Below, one piece after another: positions 8,103-17,231 of a DNA stretch of 64,000 nt (the stretch's first letter is position 1; each line of letters opens with the position of its first letter). Origin of the DNA: Glutamicibacter ardleyensis. Its GTDB lineage: Bacteria > Actinomycetota > Actinomycetes > Actinomycetales > Micrococcaceae. Location of the stretch: positions 33,003 to 97,002 of the forward strand of contig NZ_BMKX01000012.1 of NCBI RefSeq assembly GCF_014644555.1. Direction: 5' to 3'. Below the pieces are notes generated by a model. It worked only from the letters and a program-made list of their open reading frames with translations, was not told the origin of the DNA and did no database searches. A program made the position numbers and the translations under genes.

Positions 8103-9520
8103 TGACGAAACATCTATCTGAAAACTTTGCTTGGCCTAAAGAATTTCTTTGGGGCTCGGCCACCGCGGCCGCGCAAATTGAGGGAGCGAGTCACAGCTAC
8201 GGTAAGGAAGACTCCGTCTGGGATGCATTCGCACGTAAAGAAGGGGTGATCGCAGGAGGGGACAATCTCAAAGTAGCAGTGGATCATTACCACCGGTATC
8301 AAGAAGACGTGGGGCTGATGCGTGAACTCGGTCTAGACTCCTACCGATTCTCTACCAGCTGGGCCCGAGTCGTTCCAGGAGGGCGAAGCGTTAACAGGGA
8401 AGGTCTCGATTTCTATTCAAGGTTAGTAGACGAACTGTTGGAGAACGGGATCCTGCCGTGGCTGACCCTTTACCACTGGGATATGCCACAAGCACTTGAA
8501 GACCAAGGTGGTTGGACCAACCGAGATACCGCCTATAAGTTTGTCGAGTATGCGGAAGCGATCTATGCAAAGCTCGGTGACCGGGTGAACCACTGGACGA
8601 CGTTTAATGAACCTTTATGTTCTTCGCTCATTGGATACGCTGCAGGCGAGCACGCACCTGGACGCCAAGAACCGGCGGCGGCCCTGGCAGCGGTGCATCA
8701 TCAGCATCTGGGCCATGGGCTAGCGACGCAGCGATTGCGTGAACTTGGTGCTCAAGAACTTGGTATCACCTTGAACCTCACCAACGCGGTGCCCAACGAT
8801 CCTACTGATCCCGTGGATTTAGAAGCGGCACGTCGGATTGACGCACTATGGAATCGGATGTTCTTAGATCCGTTGCTCCGTGGTTCATATCCTGAGGATC
8901 TTTTACAAGATGTCTCCGGGCTGGGACTGGCCGAAGTTATTCAGCCAGGTGACTTGGAAATCATCCACCAGCCCATCGATTTTTTGGGTGTGAACCACTA
9001 TCACGATGACAATGTCTCGGGACATCCATTGGCAGGCGATGGACCTGAAGCTGTCGTGCCCACCGACGCTCCTAAATCCTCACCCTTTGTTGGCAGTGAA
9101 TACGTCACGTTCCCGAGCCGGGACTTACCGCGTACAGCTATGGGCTGGGAGGTAAACCCGCAGGGCCTGCGGGTGCTGCTGAACCGGTTGAAGGCAGATT
9201 ATTCGGATCTTCCAGCGCTATATATCACCGAAAACGGAGCTTCTTACACCGATGAGTTGTCGCCGGATGGAACAGTGGCAGACACGGAACGCAGCGAGTA
9301 CATCTTTGACCATCTCGACGCCGTCGCTGGTGCTATCGAAGACGGCGTGAGCGTTCGTGGGTATTTCGTATGGTCCTTGTTAGATAACTTCGAATGGGCT
9401 TGGGGATATCAGAAGAGATTTGGCATTATCTATGTGGATTATGAAACGCAGGAGCGCATTATTAAGGACAGTGGTCGGGCCTACGCAGGACTGATCGCAG
9501 CCAACCGTACAATGGCATAG
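8102..9520 (+). CDS. glycoside hydrolase family 1 beta-glucosidase
   Basis: 472 aa from the ATG at 8102, which overlaps the permease stop by one base; an open extension to 7895 only reads through the permease in another frame. GH1 hallmarks are the N-terminal FLWGSATAAAQIEGA, the acid/base motif TFNEP with Glu170 and the nucleophile motif ITENG with Glu377. The length is normal for the family and there is no signal peptide, so it acts in the cytoplasm on the imported beta-glucoside, releasing glucose. Its place directly after the permeases is the main evidence for the operon's substrate. It could accept other beta-glycosides; the sequence alone does not settle this. Confidence 0.92.
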   Translation: MTKHLSENFAWPKEFLWGSATAAAQIEGASHSYGKEDSVWDAFARKEGVIAGGDNLKVAVDHYHRYQEDVGLMRELGLDSYRFSTSWARVVPGGRSVNREGLDFYSRLVDELLENGILPWLTLYHWDMPQALEDQGGWTNRDTAYKFVEYAEAIYAKLGDRVNHWTTFNEPLCSSLIGYAAGEHAPGRQEPAAALAAVHHQHLGHGLATQRLRELGAQELGITLNLTNAVPNDPTDPVDLEAARRIDALWNRMFLDPLLRGSYPEDLLQDVSGLGLAEVIQPGDLEIIHQPIDFLGVNHYHDDNVSGHPLAGDGPEAVVPTDAPKSSPFVGSEYVTFPSRDLPRTAMGWEVNPQGLRVLLNRLKADYSDLPALYITENGASYTDELSPDGTVADTERSEYIFDHLDAVAGAIEDGVSVRGYFVWSLLDNFEWAWGYQKRFGIIYVDYETQERIIKDSGRAYAGLIAANRTMA

Positions 9521-9527
9521 CATCGGT

Positions 9528-9553
9528 GCGTGGCGTTTACTCAAGCGCCACGC
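9528..9553 (+). other. intra-operon hairpin between glucosidase and regulator genes
   Basis: GCGTGGCGTTT, a 4-nt loop and AAGCGCCACGC form an 11-bp stem with one G-T pair. There is no T run. It may act as an RNA processing or stability element that separates expression of the regulator from the rest of the operon. Confidence 0.4.
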
Positions 9554-9602
9554 GCCACACACAAGTAATAAGGAATAACCCAGCTACCGCGAAGAAGTCA
9601 CG

Positions 9603-10622
9603 ATGCCCGAACCACGTAAACAACAGCCAACGCTGGAACTCGTCGCAGAACGCGCAGGAGTTTCACGAGCAACCGTTTCACGCGTGGTCAACGGTTCTGA
9701 CAAGGTCAAAGCAGATGTCGTGCGCGCCGTAGAGAAAGCCATCGCGGAACTAAACTACGTTCCCAACAGGGCGGCTCGTTCTTTGGCACAGGGACGGACT
9801 AATTCCATTGCTTTGGTGATCCCGGAGAGCACAGCCAAATTTTTCGCAGACCCATATTTCGCCTCGGTGATCCAAGGTGCTGCAATGTACCTGAGCACTA
9901 CAGAATTCACGCTTTCTTTGCTCATTGCCACGGAGTCAGATCCGACAAAAACCAGCCGGTATTTGCGTGGCGGAAATGTTGATGGTGCGTTGATACTTTC
10001 GCATCATGCCGACGATAGTTCCTATAGCGAATTGGCCGGCTCATTGCCGCTGGTTTTTGGTGGCCGCCCGATGAGTAACGAAAATGGAAACGTCTTCGTT
10101 GTGGACGTGGATAATGCTGCAGCTGCCCGCAAGGCAACCGAGGCGATGTTAAAAACCGGGCGCAAACATCCAGTTACGATTTCCGGACCACAAAATATGG
10201 GCGCCGCCATTGATCGCCAACGAGGTTTTGAGCAAGCGGTTCATGAAGCGGGTTTGCCTGCTGGCCCAGTAGCAGTCGGTGATTTCACCCCCGATAGTGG
10301 AGAAAGTGCCATGCGCGAATTGTTGGCAAGCGGAGCAAAAATCGATTCGCTATTTGCTGCCAGCGCGCAGATGGCCTTTGGTGCGATGAAAGTGATCGCT
10401 GATGCCGGGCTGATGGTGCCGAGTGACATTGCTATTGCCACCATCGATGATGACTCATTTGCGCGAAATGCTTCGCCTGCACTGACCACCGTGGCGCAGA
10501 ATGCAGAGGAGCAGGGAGCGAAAATGGCAGAGGTAGTTGTCCAACGAATCAATGGGGAATCTGTGCCCGAGCGAATTATCATGCCCACGAAACTTATTTT
10601 GCGTGGATCCCACGGTGTCTAA
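9603..10622 (+). CDS. LacI-family transcriptional repressor of the beta-glucoside operon
   Basis: 339 aa from the ATG at 9603. Residues about 10-60 form the LacI helix-turn-helix and hinge (ERAGVSRATVSRVVNGSDKV, then YVPNRAARSLAQGRT). The rest is a periplasmic-binding-like sensor ending LILRGSHGV. It is the last gene in the cluster, 82 nt after the glucosidase, with a hairpin in the gap and a strong terminator after it. By position it should bind the GAGCGCTC operators at 4516 and 4604 and be released by the imported sugar, in the manner of CebR/CelR. The binding pair is inferred from context. Confidence 0.88.
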   Translation: MPEPRKQQPTLELVAERAGVSRATVSRVVNGSDKVKADVVRAVEKAIAELNYVPNRAARSLAQGRTNSIALVIPESTAKFFADPYFASVIQGAAMYLSTTEFTLSLLIATESDPTKTSRYLRGGNVDGALILSHHADDSSYSELAGSLPLVFGGRPMSNENGNVFVVDVDNAAAARKATEAMLKTGRKHPVTISGPQNMGAAIDRQRGFEQAVHEAGLPAGPVAVGDFTPDSGESAMRELLASGAKIDSLFAASAQMAFGAMKVIADAGLMVPSDIAIATIDDDSFARNASPALTTVAQNAEEQGAKMAEVVVQRINGESVPERIIMPTKLILRGSHGV

Positions 10623-10643
10623 ATAAGTTCACGTACTTAAACA

Positions 10644-10673
10644 AAAATTCCCACTCGATTGAGTGGGAATTTT
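10644..10673. terminator. bidirectional terminator after the LacI gene
   Basis: AAAATTCCCACTC, loop gatt, GAGTGGGAATTTT: a perfect 13-bp stem with A/T flanks on both sides. It serves the LacI gene on the plus strand and tRNA-Arg on the minus strand. Confidence 0.85.
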
Positions 10674-10676
10674 CTT

Positions 10677-10753
10677 TGGTGCGCCCAGAGGGATTCGAAC
10701 CCCCGGCCTCCTGTTCCGTAGACAGGCGCTCTATCCAGCTGAGCTATGGGCGC
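10677..10753 (-). tRNA. tRNA-Arg(ACG), copy 1, CCA encoded
   Basis: The minus strand folds as a cloverleaf: acceptor GCGCCCA/TGGGCGC, D stem GCTC/GAGC, anticodon loop CTACGGA (anticodon ACG) and T arm with GGTTCGAATCC. The discriminator A is followed by an encoded CCA (10679-10677). Confidence 0.95.
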
Positions 10754-11028
10754 ATATTCAATTACTTGTCGCCTTGACGACTCCAGTAACTTTACACCAG
10801 ATTTTCTGCCAGAAAAAACCATTTGATAGTAAAGTGCGGTGATTCACAAAAACGTCCCGCTGGCCCTTTAGGCGGAGGCTGACCGGCAAAGGGAGAAACG
10901 TGAAGCGGTGACTTTTGGTCAACTGCTAGTCATCATTGGGTGGATTGGTGCAGGCCGTCAAAGTGCATACCCAGGAGCGAGAAAGTTAACGAGCAAAGGC
11001 CCCACCGAAGTGGAGCCTTTGATTTTTG
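10754..11028. other. spacer between the two tRNA-Arg genes
   Basis: No convincing ORF. Contains a hairpin with T run at 10995-11027 (AAAGGC-C-CCAC, CGAA loop, GTGG-A-GCCTTT, GATTTTT) oriented as a plus-strand terminator, but no plus-strand gene that would need it. Confidence 0.4.
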
Positions 11029-11102
11029 TGCGCCCAGAGGGATTCGAACCCCCGGCCTCCTGTTCCGTAGACAGGCGCTCTATCCAGCTGAGCTATGGGC
11101 GC
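11029..11102 (-). tRNA. tRNA-Arg(ACG), copy 2, CCA not encoded
   Basis: The 73-nt body is identical to the copy at 10677-10753, with anticodon ACG. After the discriminator A the sequence is CAA rather than CCA. Tandem duplicate, same strand. Confidence 0.93.
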
Positions 11103-11243
11103 ATATTTAGTTAGTTTGTTTCGCTCTCACGAACCTCAAATAACTATACAGAGGAATTTGAATCCCGACAAATCGACACCGGAACCTATCGGAGGTAGAT
11201 GAACAGAAGGTTATGTGAAGAATTCAAAAGGGTACCGGTATAC

Positions 11244-11257
11244 GTGACCTTGATCAC
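11244..11257. promoter_or_regulatory. CRP/GlxR-type site upstream of pckG
   Basis: GTGA-CCTTGA-TCAC, with a following A, matches 9 of 10 fixed positions of TGTGA-N6-TCACA. It lies about 165 nt before the pckG start, next to hexamers TTGATC (11250) and CATACT (11275). GlxR control of pck is known in Corynebacterium; here it is only a sequence match. Confidence 0.5.
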
Positions 11258-11421
11258 AGAAAAAGGGTATTGTTCATACTAAAACCCCCGAAATTTCGGG
11301 AAATTTATCTTACCAATTCTAGCATTTAGTCCTTGCTGAGGATTGGATCACACAAATTGATTGGTTCTCAACCCCTAGCCTTGATTTATTGACAAATTCA
11401 GCCCAATGGAGGGAATGGATA

Positions 11422-13254
11422 ATGAGCACGAGCTCCGATCAGAACGTTATCAACGCAGCACCAACCACGCACGCAAAGTTGGCAGCCTGGGTTGAAGAAG
11501 TTGCCGCGCTGACGAAGCCCGATCGTGTTTATTGGGTCGACGGGTCCGTTGAAGAGAACGACCGTCTGACCGCCGAACTGGTTGAGGCAGGCACGCTGGT
11601 CAAATTGACCGACCCGAACTTCCCAAATTCTTACGCTGGCGCTTCGGATCCCAAAGATGTGGCCCGAGTCGAAGAGCGCACCTTCATCTGCTCGAAGAAG
11701 GAAGAAGACGCAGGCTTCACTAATAACTGGGAAGACCCAGAAAAGATGAAGTCGATGCTCAACGGGCTGTTTGACGGTTCGATGCGCGGACGCACCATGT
11801 ACGTCATCCCATTCGTCATGGGCCCATTGAACGCCGATGAGCCGGCCTACGGTGTCGAAATCAGCGACTCGGCTTACGTTGTCGCCTCGATGCGCATCAT
11901 GGCCAAGATCGGTAACGAAGTGCTGCGCAAGATGGAAGCCGAAGAAGCGTTCTTCGTTCCAGCATTGCACTCGGTCGGTGCACCGCTTGAGCCAGGGCAG
12001 GAAGATGTTACCTGGCCATGCAACGAAGACAAGTGGATCGTACACTTCCCTGAAGAGCGCGCCATCATGTCCTACGGTTCGGGCTACGGCGGCAACGCAC
12101 TACTGGGTAAAAAGTGCTACTCGCTACGTATCGCCTCTGTGATGGCTCGTGACGAAGGCTGGCTTGCCGAGCACATGCTCATTTTGAAGCTGATCAGCCC
12201 ACAGAATAAGGCCTACCATATTGCTGCGGCCTTCCCATCGGCTTGCGGTAAGACCAACCTGGCTCTGCTGGATCCAACCATTGAAGGCTGGAAGACCGAA
12301 ACCCTGGGCGATGACATCAACTGGATGCGTATTGGCAAGGACGGCGAGCTGCGCGGTGTGAACCCGGAGTACGGCCTATTCGGTGTTGCACCTGGCACCG
12401 GTTGGTCCACCAACCCGAACGCCATGCGCGCGATCACCAAGGGCAACTCAATCTTCACCAACGTTGCGTTGACCGACGAAGGTGGCGTGTGGTGGGAAGG
12501 TATGACCGATGAAACTCCGGCACACCTGATCGACTGGTTGGGCAATGACTGGACTCCTGAGTCCGGCCGTCCGGCAGCGCACCCTAACTCGCGCTTCTGC
12601 ACTCCAATCGACCAGGTTGACATGCTCTCCGAGGATTACTTCTCGCCTAACGGTGTGAAGATCGACGCGATCCTCTTCGGCGGACGCCGCAAGACCACCA
12701 TTCCATTGGTCACCGAGGCGCGCAGCTGGACCAACGGTATCTTCATGGGCTCAACTCTGTCCTCGGAGACCACCGCTGCTGCCTCCGGTGCCACCGGTGT
12801 GATCCGCCGCGACCCAATGGCAATGTTGCCATTCATCGGTTACAACGCTGGCGATTACCTCAACCACTGGGACAAGATTTCGGCGAAGCTCAACCCAGAG
12901 CAAATGCCAAAAATCTTCTTGGTCAACTGGTTCCGTCGCAACGCAGAAGGCGGATTCGCATGGCCAGGGTTCGGCGATAACTCGCGCGTACTCAAGTGGG
13001 CCATCGAGCGTATTGAAGGCACCGCAGATGCCAAGGAAACCATCATCGGCAACGTGCCGACCGGTGAAGCCCTGGACATCAGTGGTCTGGAGAACTTCAC
13101 CCCGGCAGACGTTGAAGCCGCGGTAGCGGTCAACAAGGACGAATGGGCCACCGAGGTCGAAGGCATCGAAGAATGGTACGCAAACTTCGGTGACGCGCTG
13201 CCAGTCTCGCTGCGTGCAGAGCTTGATGGCTTGAAGGCTCGCCTGAACGCCTAA
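11422..13254 (+). CDS. pckG: phosphoenolpyruvate carboxykinase (GTP)
   Basis: 610 aa from the ATG at 11422, with GGAGGG at 11408-11413; an upstream in-frame TTG at 11389 has no such site. It converts oxaloacetate and GTP to PEP, GDP and CO2 in the cytosol, the entry step of gluconeogenesis. The kinase-1 P-loop with the reactive cysteine is [11 protein letters not shown] (about residue 272), and the metal region [19 protein letters not shown] and [12 protein letters not shown] follow. Length and motifs fit the GTP-dependent class used by Actinobacteria. It is monocistronic, with a long 5' region holding a CRP/GlxR-type box and a strong terminator behind. Confidence 0.96.
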   Translation: MSTSSDQNVINAAPTTHAKLAAWVEEVAALTKPDRVYWVDGSVEENDRLTAELVEAGTLVKLTDPNFPNSYAGASDPKDVARVEERTFICSKKEEDAGFTNNWEDPEKMKSMLNGLFDGSMRGRTMYVIPFVMGPLNADEPAYGVEISDSAYVVASMRIMAKIGNEVLRKMEAEEAFFVPALHSVGAPLEPGQEDVTWPCNEDKWIVHFPEERAIMSYGSGYGGNALLGKKCYSLRIASVMARDEGWLAEHMLILKLISPQNKAYHIAAAFPSACGKTNLALLDPTIEGWKTETLGDDINWMRIGKDGELRGVNPEYGLFGVAPGTGWSTNPNAMRAITKGNSIFTNVALTDEGGVWWEGMTDETPAHLIDWLGNDWTPESGRPAAHPNSRFCTPIDQVDMLSEDYFSPNGVKIDAILFGGRRKTTIPLVTEARSWTNGIFMGSTLSSETTAAASGATGVIRRDPMAMLPFIGYNAGDYLNHWDKISAKLNPEQMPKIFLVNWFRRNAEGGFAWPGFGDNSRVLKWAIERIEGTADAKETIIGNVPTGEALDISGLENFTPADVEAAVAVNKDEWATEVEGIEEWYANFGDALPVSLRAELDGLKARLNA

Positions 13255-13266
13255 GTCTGACTCACT

Positions 13267-13312
13267 AAAGATCCTTTGGGAACCGCACTTTCGGTTCCCA
13301 AAGGATCTTTTT
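13267..13312 (+). terminator. pckG terminator
   Basis: A perfect 19-bp stem starting AAAGATCCTTTGGG with a 6-nt loop and a run of T at 13308-13312. It lies between convergent pckG and the MFS gene and can serve both. Confidence 0.9.
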
Positions 13313-13323
13313 GTCGTTCAGCA

Positions 13324-14532
13324 CTAAACAGATGCTGTGCTGCCGGGATGGAATCGATCCGAAGTGTAAATCAGTGCGCCAAATGCGAGCAAAGCGCTGA
13401 CCAGCGCGGTCAGTGCAAAGGCTAGCGCCGAATCCGCCCCGGACAGGCCCACTAACGGCGTGGCTAAAGCGCCAATGAGAAACTGCGCGGCGCCTAGCAG
13501 GGCAGAGCCAGAGCCAGAAACTTCGCGGACCTCATTTAGCGCCAGCCCGGTGGTATTACCCATGGTGAAACCGGTGGCAGAGACGAACACAAAAATCACC
13601 GCGGCGAGAAGCAGACTGCTCACCTGTAGCAGCGCCAGTACTAACAGCAGGACAGCCGAGCTGAGCAGTACGCTCAAGGCCACCGTAATGGTCCGGCGCA
13701 ACGGAACACGGCCCACCAGCCGTGCGGAGACCAGCCCGGAGAGTATTAGGCCCACCGCGTTGATGCCAAAGCACAGCGCGTAGTCTTGGGCGCTCAACCC
13801 CATCACCGTCTGATAAAGGAAAGGCGAAGCGGAAACGTAGGCCATCATGGCACCAAATGTGAAGCCGAACTGGACCAAATAACCGACAAAACGACGGCGA
13901 CCCAGAGCTACCTTCAGTGGCGCAAAAAAGTTACCGGTGGAGCGCGCCGATATAGCGTGTGTTTCGCGATAGATAACTAACGCACCAACAACCATCAGCA
14001 GTGCTGCGACGGCCAACACCCATAACACCAGGCGGAATCCTCCCAGTGCGCCCAAATTCGCTCCTAGAAGCGGTGCCACGGCAGGGGCCACCGCGCCGAT
14101 GGTCATGAGGATGCTGAAGATTCTTGCGGTCTGCACGCCCTTGGTCGTATCGGCAACGATCGCCTTAGAAATCACCACTCCGGCTGCCCCACCAAACCCC
14201 TGCAATGCTCGTGCAATACTCAGTGTTTCCAACGTCGGAGCGAGCGCGGCGGCCACCGAGGCAAGCACAAATAATATCGTTCCCCATCGCAAAGGCCGAG
14301 CCCGACCTAAACGATCCGAGAGGGCACCCCATAAGAACTGTCCCATACCCATACCGACTAAGAAGAAAGTCAGCGTGAGTTGGATGGCGGAGGCAGAGGC
14401 GGAGAATTCCGCCGTCATTTCTGGAAATGATGGAAGATACATATCCGTGGCTAGCGGGCCGGTGGTGCCAAGAATGATCAGGAGCGCAAAGAGCGGCGGA
14501 GTTAGCCGCGAACGTTCGGGTGCTGAAGGCAT
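13324..14532 (-). CDS. MFS multidrug efflux transporter, Bcr/CflA type
   Basis: 402 aa from the ATG at 14532. Twelve hydrophobic segments are predicted. The Bcr/CflA mark TDMYLPSFPEM follows the first helix, the MFS motif A-like loop is WGALSDRLGRARPL, and ALQGFGGAAGVVISKAIVAD lies near residue 115. It probably exports small drugs or metabolites by proton antiport across the cell membrane. It lies 30 nt after the EamA transporter gene on the same strand, so the two exporters form an operon, opposed to the PadR gene at 15648. Confidence 0.88.
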   Translation of the reverse strand: MPSAPERSRLTPPLFALLIILGTTGPLATDMYLPSFPEMTAEFSASASAIQLTLTFFLVGMGMGQFLWGALSDRLGRARPLRWGTILFVLASVAAALAPTLETLSIARALQGFGGAAGVVISKAIVADTTKGVQTARIFSILMTIGAVAPAVAPLLGANLGALGGFRLVLWVLAVAALLMVVGALVIYRETHAISARSTGNFFAPLKVALGRRRFVGYLVQFGFTFGAMMAYVSASPFLYQTVMGLSAQDYALCFGINAVGLILSGLVSARLVGRVPLRRTITVALSVLLSSAVLLLVLALLQVSSLLLAAVIFVFVSATGFTMGNTTGLALNEVREVSGSGSALLGAAQFLIGALATPLVGLSGADSALAFALTALVSALLAFGALIYTSDRFHPGSTASV

Positions 14533-14562
14533 GAAACTAGTCTATGAGTCTGACAAGTATTC

Positions 14563-15486
14563 TTAGCTCTCCGGGGGTGTCACCTGATTATCGTCGGACA
14601 CCTCTTGTAACGGTCCCGCTGGTTTGGCCGCAAACCAGGTCACCCCGGCACCGGCCAGCGCTACGCAAAGAATACCGAGCAACGACAACCAGCCCAGCTG
14701 TTCGCCAAGAATCAGCCATCCGATGAGTGTCCCCATCGCCGGATCGATGGCAAATAAGGTGCCCACCACACGAGCCGAGGAAATTCGGGCCGCCAACGTA
14801 TCGACCAGATAGGGGATTGCTACACCTATAACGCCGCTCAGCGCCAATAAACCCCATTGAGGCGCGGAAACTTCGGCCACTTTAGGGGTACCAAAAGGTA
14901 GTGAAACGAGGGCGGCAATGGACACGGACAATGCTAAGGAACTGACCGAAGAATCGTCGGCTTTACCTACTTTTTCTGCCAGCAGTGTGTAGAGCGCAAA
15001 GCAAAGGCCCGCACCGAGTCCAAAGGCAAAGCCCACCGCATCAAAGTGACCTCCGGGTCCGGCGATGAGAATCACTCCAGCCAAGGCGAGCAAAGCCCAG
15101 GCGGCTTCACGCAAGCGCCGAGAGAACACCAAAGCGACTACCGCCGGACCCAGGAAGTCCAGCGTCACGGCAATCCCTAGGGGCAGGTGTTCGATTGCCT
15201 TATAAAGCAGCAGATTCATCGCGGCCATCACGACGCCGTAGAAAATGATTGCGGACCAATTTGCGCGGTTCCTTCCGCGCAAGGTTGGCCGCAAGAAAAG
15301 CCATAAGACTACGGCAGCCAAAGCTAGTCGTAACGAGCTGACTGCGGGGGAGCCTAGAGAAGCAAACATGGAAGCCGAGATTGCCGAAGAGCTTTGCACC
15401 CCGATGGAACCAACCAGCACAAATAATGCTGCTCGCCCACCTGCTGGTGGGAGGCTGGCAATTTGTTTTGCGGGCTGAGAATTCAT
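14563..15486 (-). CDS. EamA/DMT-family (RhtA-like) transporter
   Basis: 307 aa, ATG at 15486, with ten predicted membrane helices in two EamA repeats (first about residues 20-150, second about 160-295). The first repeat includes VVLWLFLRP and the second GVIGVAIPYLVDTLAARIS. Family members export amino acids or metabolites such as threonine and homoserine; the substrate here is unknown. It is the first gene of the two-exporter operon and divergent from the PadR gene, whose product may control it. Confidence 0.85.
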   Translation of the reverse strand: MNSQPAKQIASLPPAGGRAALFVLVGSIGVQSSSAISASMFASLGSPAVSSLRLALAAVVLWLFLRPTLRGRNRANWSAIIFYGVVMAAMNLLLYKAIEHLPLGIAVTLDFLGPAVVALVFSRRLREAAWALLALAGVILIAGPGGHFDAVGFAFGLGAGLCFALYTLLAEKVGKADDSSVSSLALSVSIAALVSLPFGTPKVAEVSAPQWGLLALSGVIGVAIPYLVDTLAARISSARVVGTLFAIDPAMGTLIGWLILGEQLGWLSLLGILCVALAGAGVTWFAAKPAGPLQEVSDDNQVTPPES

Positions 15487-15647
15487 GGCGTGAGGCGACC
15501 TTTTTGAGTTTGGGGAACTCTCTGATTGAAGAGTATGCAGGTCAGTTAGCCAAGAATACGGCGGAAAATTGTCACAATCTGGGTTCAGTTCGTGGCTACG
15601 GCCAAGTAAGTGGGTGCAAAATCAACTAAATATGAAAAGATGAATCC

Positions 15648-16175
15648 ATGGTTTTGGCACGATTGATCCTAGGGTTGCTCTGTTTGGCACCGATGACTGG
15701 TTATGAGCTCAAGAAACATTTTGACTCCTCCATTAATCACTTTTGGAACGCAGATAAAGCGCAGATCTACCGCACGTTGGCTCAGCTAGTTGATAAGGGC
15801 TACGCGACGGTGACCACTGTGGCGCAGTCAAACTATCCTGACCGCCAAGAGCATCACATTACCGATGCCGGTCGGCAGGCCCTGGTTGGATGGCTTTCCG
15901 ACGGAGCGGCCCAGGGCACTGAGCGGGACCCCTTCATGGGACAGGTATTTTTCGCGGCCGAGCTACCCCGTGAGGATATTGATCAGCTTCTGACCGAACG
16001 TCGGGTCAAAACTCAGGCCGTTTTAGATGACTATCTCTCCCAACGTGAAGGCATCGACATGCGAGCGGCGGCGGATCGCCGCAGCTTCCTCATGGCCGCC
16101 ACCTTGGACCATGCAATTCGACAGCAGGCCGCCGAGCTGGAATGGCTTGACGCAGTAATGGAGCATCTGCCATGA
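15648..16175 (+). CDS. PadR-family transcriptional regulator
   Basis: 175 aa from the ATG at 15648. The N-terminal winged helix (residues about 1-80) contains PMTGYELKKHFDSS and QIYRTLAQLVDKGYATV, standard for PadR. The C-terminal half (about 95-175) is the helical dimerization domain of the longer PadR class, with DQLLTERRVKTQAVLDDYL. It overlaps the hydrolase gene by 4 nt (ATGA), so the two are translated together, and it is divergent from the exporter operon. PadR proteins usually repress a neighbouring detoxification or efflux gene on binding a small ligand; the target here is inferred. Confidence 0.88.
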   Translation: MVLARLILGLLCLAPMTGYELKKHFDSSINHFWNADKAQIYRTLAQLVDKGYATVTTVAQSNYPDRQEHHITDAGRQALVGWLSDGAAQGTERDPFMGQVFFAAELPREDIDQLLTERRVKTQAVLDDYLSQREGIDMRAAADRRSFLMAATLDHAIRQQAAELEWLDAVMEHLP

Positions 16176-17158
16176 CACCAGGCAAAGACGCCGGTTCCAC
16201 TGAGAAGAAGTTCAGCAGGGACGCAACCGACTATCCCGAACTACATCCAGCACGTCGTGCGTCCGGAAGAGATAAACCCGCCCAAACGCTGGTTTTTTTA
16301 CATGGCGGAAATGTTGGTAATTGGAGCTGGGATCCGCAGGTTCTAGCCTTTGGCGACTTCAATGTGCTGACCTTGCATCTTCCCGCTTTCGGCGCGCGCA
16401 GCGAAGAGACTTGGCAGGGTTTAGACTCGGCCGCCGATGACGTGGCGGCGCTTATCGCCGATGAGGTCTCCGAAGGTGGGGTGCACCTGGTAGGTATTTC
16501 CTTAGGCGGGGTGATTGCCCTGCATGTGGCTGCGCGACATCCAGAACTGGTCGATTCCTTGCTGCTGACAGGTACCCCGGTCACCGGCGTGCCGGCAGCC
16601 GCACGCGCAATGAACCGGATGGCGCTGAAACTGATTGGCAGTGAATGGTACTGGCGTTTCCAGGCCGGCGCCTATGGCATGGTGGATGACGAACGGGAGT
16701 TGTTCGCAGAACATGGTGTGCTGCTGAAGTCAGAGAATTTACGCGCCATCATGGATGATCTGGATCCCGGCGGACTTCCCGACAAGCTGGCAAACTATCG
16801 TGGGCCGGTGCTGGCATTGGCAGGGGGCAAGGAACCTAAGCATGTGCAGAAGTCTTTTGAAGCGTTACGCCATGGCCTTCCGCAGGCGGTAACTCGGGTC
16901 GTGCCAGGCATGCACCACCAGTGGAATATTGAGAACCCGCTACTGTTCAACTCGGTAGTGCGGCGGTGGATCAGCGACGCGAGCATTCATCAGATTTTAG
17001 TGGACCCACAGGCGGCAAAACAGGAGAAGCCAGCTAAGCCGACGAAGCTGTCAGGTGCACAGCCAGAATCGGCTGAAAGTCAGCCGCGCCAGGTTGATCC
17101 TAAACCTGCGGTTCCCAAGCGTAAGCCAGAAATACCGAAGCCGAACAAAAATAAATAG
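16172..17158 (+). CDS. alpha/beta hydrolase with basic Pro/Lys-rich tail
   Basis: 328 aa. The hydrolase core spans residues about 30-270: oxyanion region FLHGGNVGNWSW, nucleophile elbow GISLGG, acid region LALAGGKEPKH and catalytic His in GMHHQWNIENP. The last 55 residues (about 275-328) are low complexity, rich in Pro and Lys (KQEKPAKPTK, PKRKPEIPKPNKNK), and probably disordered. It overlaps the PadR gene by 4 nt, so it is probably an enzyme that clears the compound sensed by PadR. The substrate is unknown. It ends just before a strong bidirectional terminator. Confidence 0.8.
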   Translation: MTPGKDAGSTEKKFSRDATDYPELHPARRASGRDKPAQTLVFLHGGNVGNWSWDPQVLAFGDFNVLTLHLPAFGARSEETWQGLDSAADDVAALIADEVSEGGVHLVGISLGGVIALHVAARHPELVDSLLLTGTPVTGVPAAARAMNRMALKLIGSEWYWRFQAGAYGMVDDERELFAEHGVLLKSENLRAIMDDLDPGGLPDKLANYRGPVLALAGGKEPKHVQKSFEALRHGLPQAVTRVVPGMHHQWNIENPLLFNSVVRRWISDASIHQILVDPQAAKQEKPAKPTKLSGAQPESAESQPRQVDPKPAVPKRKPEIPKPNKNK

Positions 17159-17168
17159 CCTTTAAATA

Positions 17169-17223
17169 TAGCTAAGCGCGATGCAGATTCCCCCATAATT
17201 CGAATCTGCGTCGCGCTTAGCTA
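17169..17223. terminator. bidirectional terminator between hydrolase and hmp
   Basis: TAGCTAAGCGCGA...TCGCGCTTAGCTA and GCAGATTC...GAATCTGC form a 21-bp stem with one mismatch around an 11-nt loop, between convergent genes. Confidence 0.85.
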
Positions 17224-17231
17224 GTTTATGG

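Noticed and set aside
9528..9553. Hairpin after the glucosidase considered as a terminator
   Set aside because: No T run follows and the regulator gene begins 50 nt later on the same strand, so listed only as an intra-operon hairpin.
10908..11114. Open frame of 68 codons crossing tRNA-Arg copy 2
   Set aside because: Its C-terminal half (FVRPEGFEPPASCSV...) is the antisense translation of the tRNA gene; no ribosome site or family.
11398..12045. 215-codon antisense frame within pckG
   Set aside because: Mirror of the highly biased codon use of pckG; no recognizable protein features. Other long antisense frames in pckG (12213-12623, 12855-13166) are rejected for the same reason.
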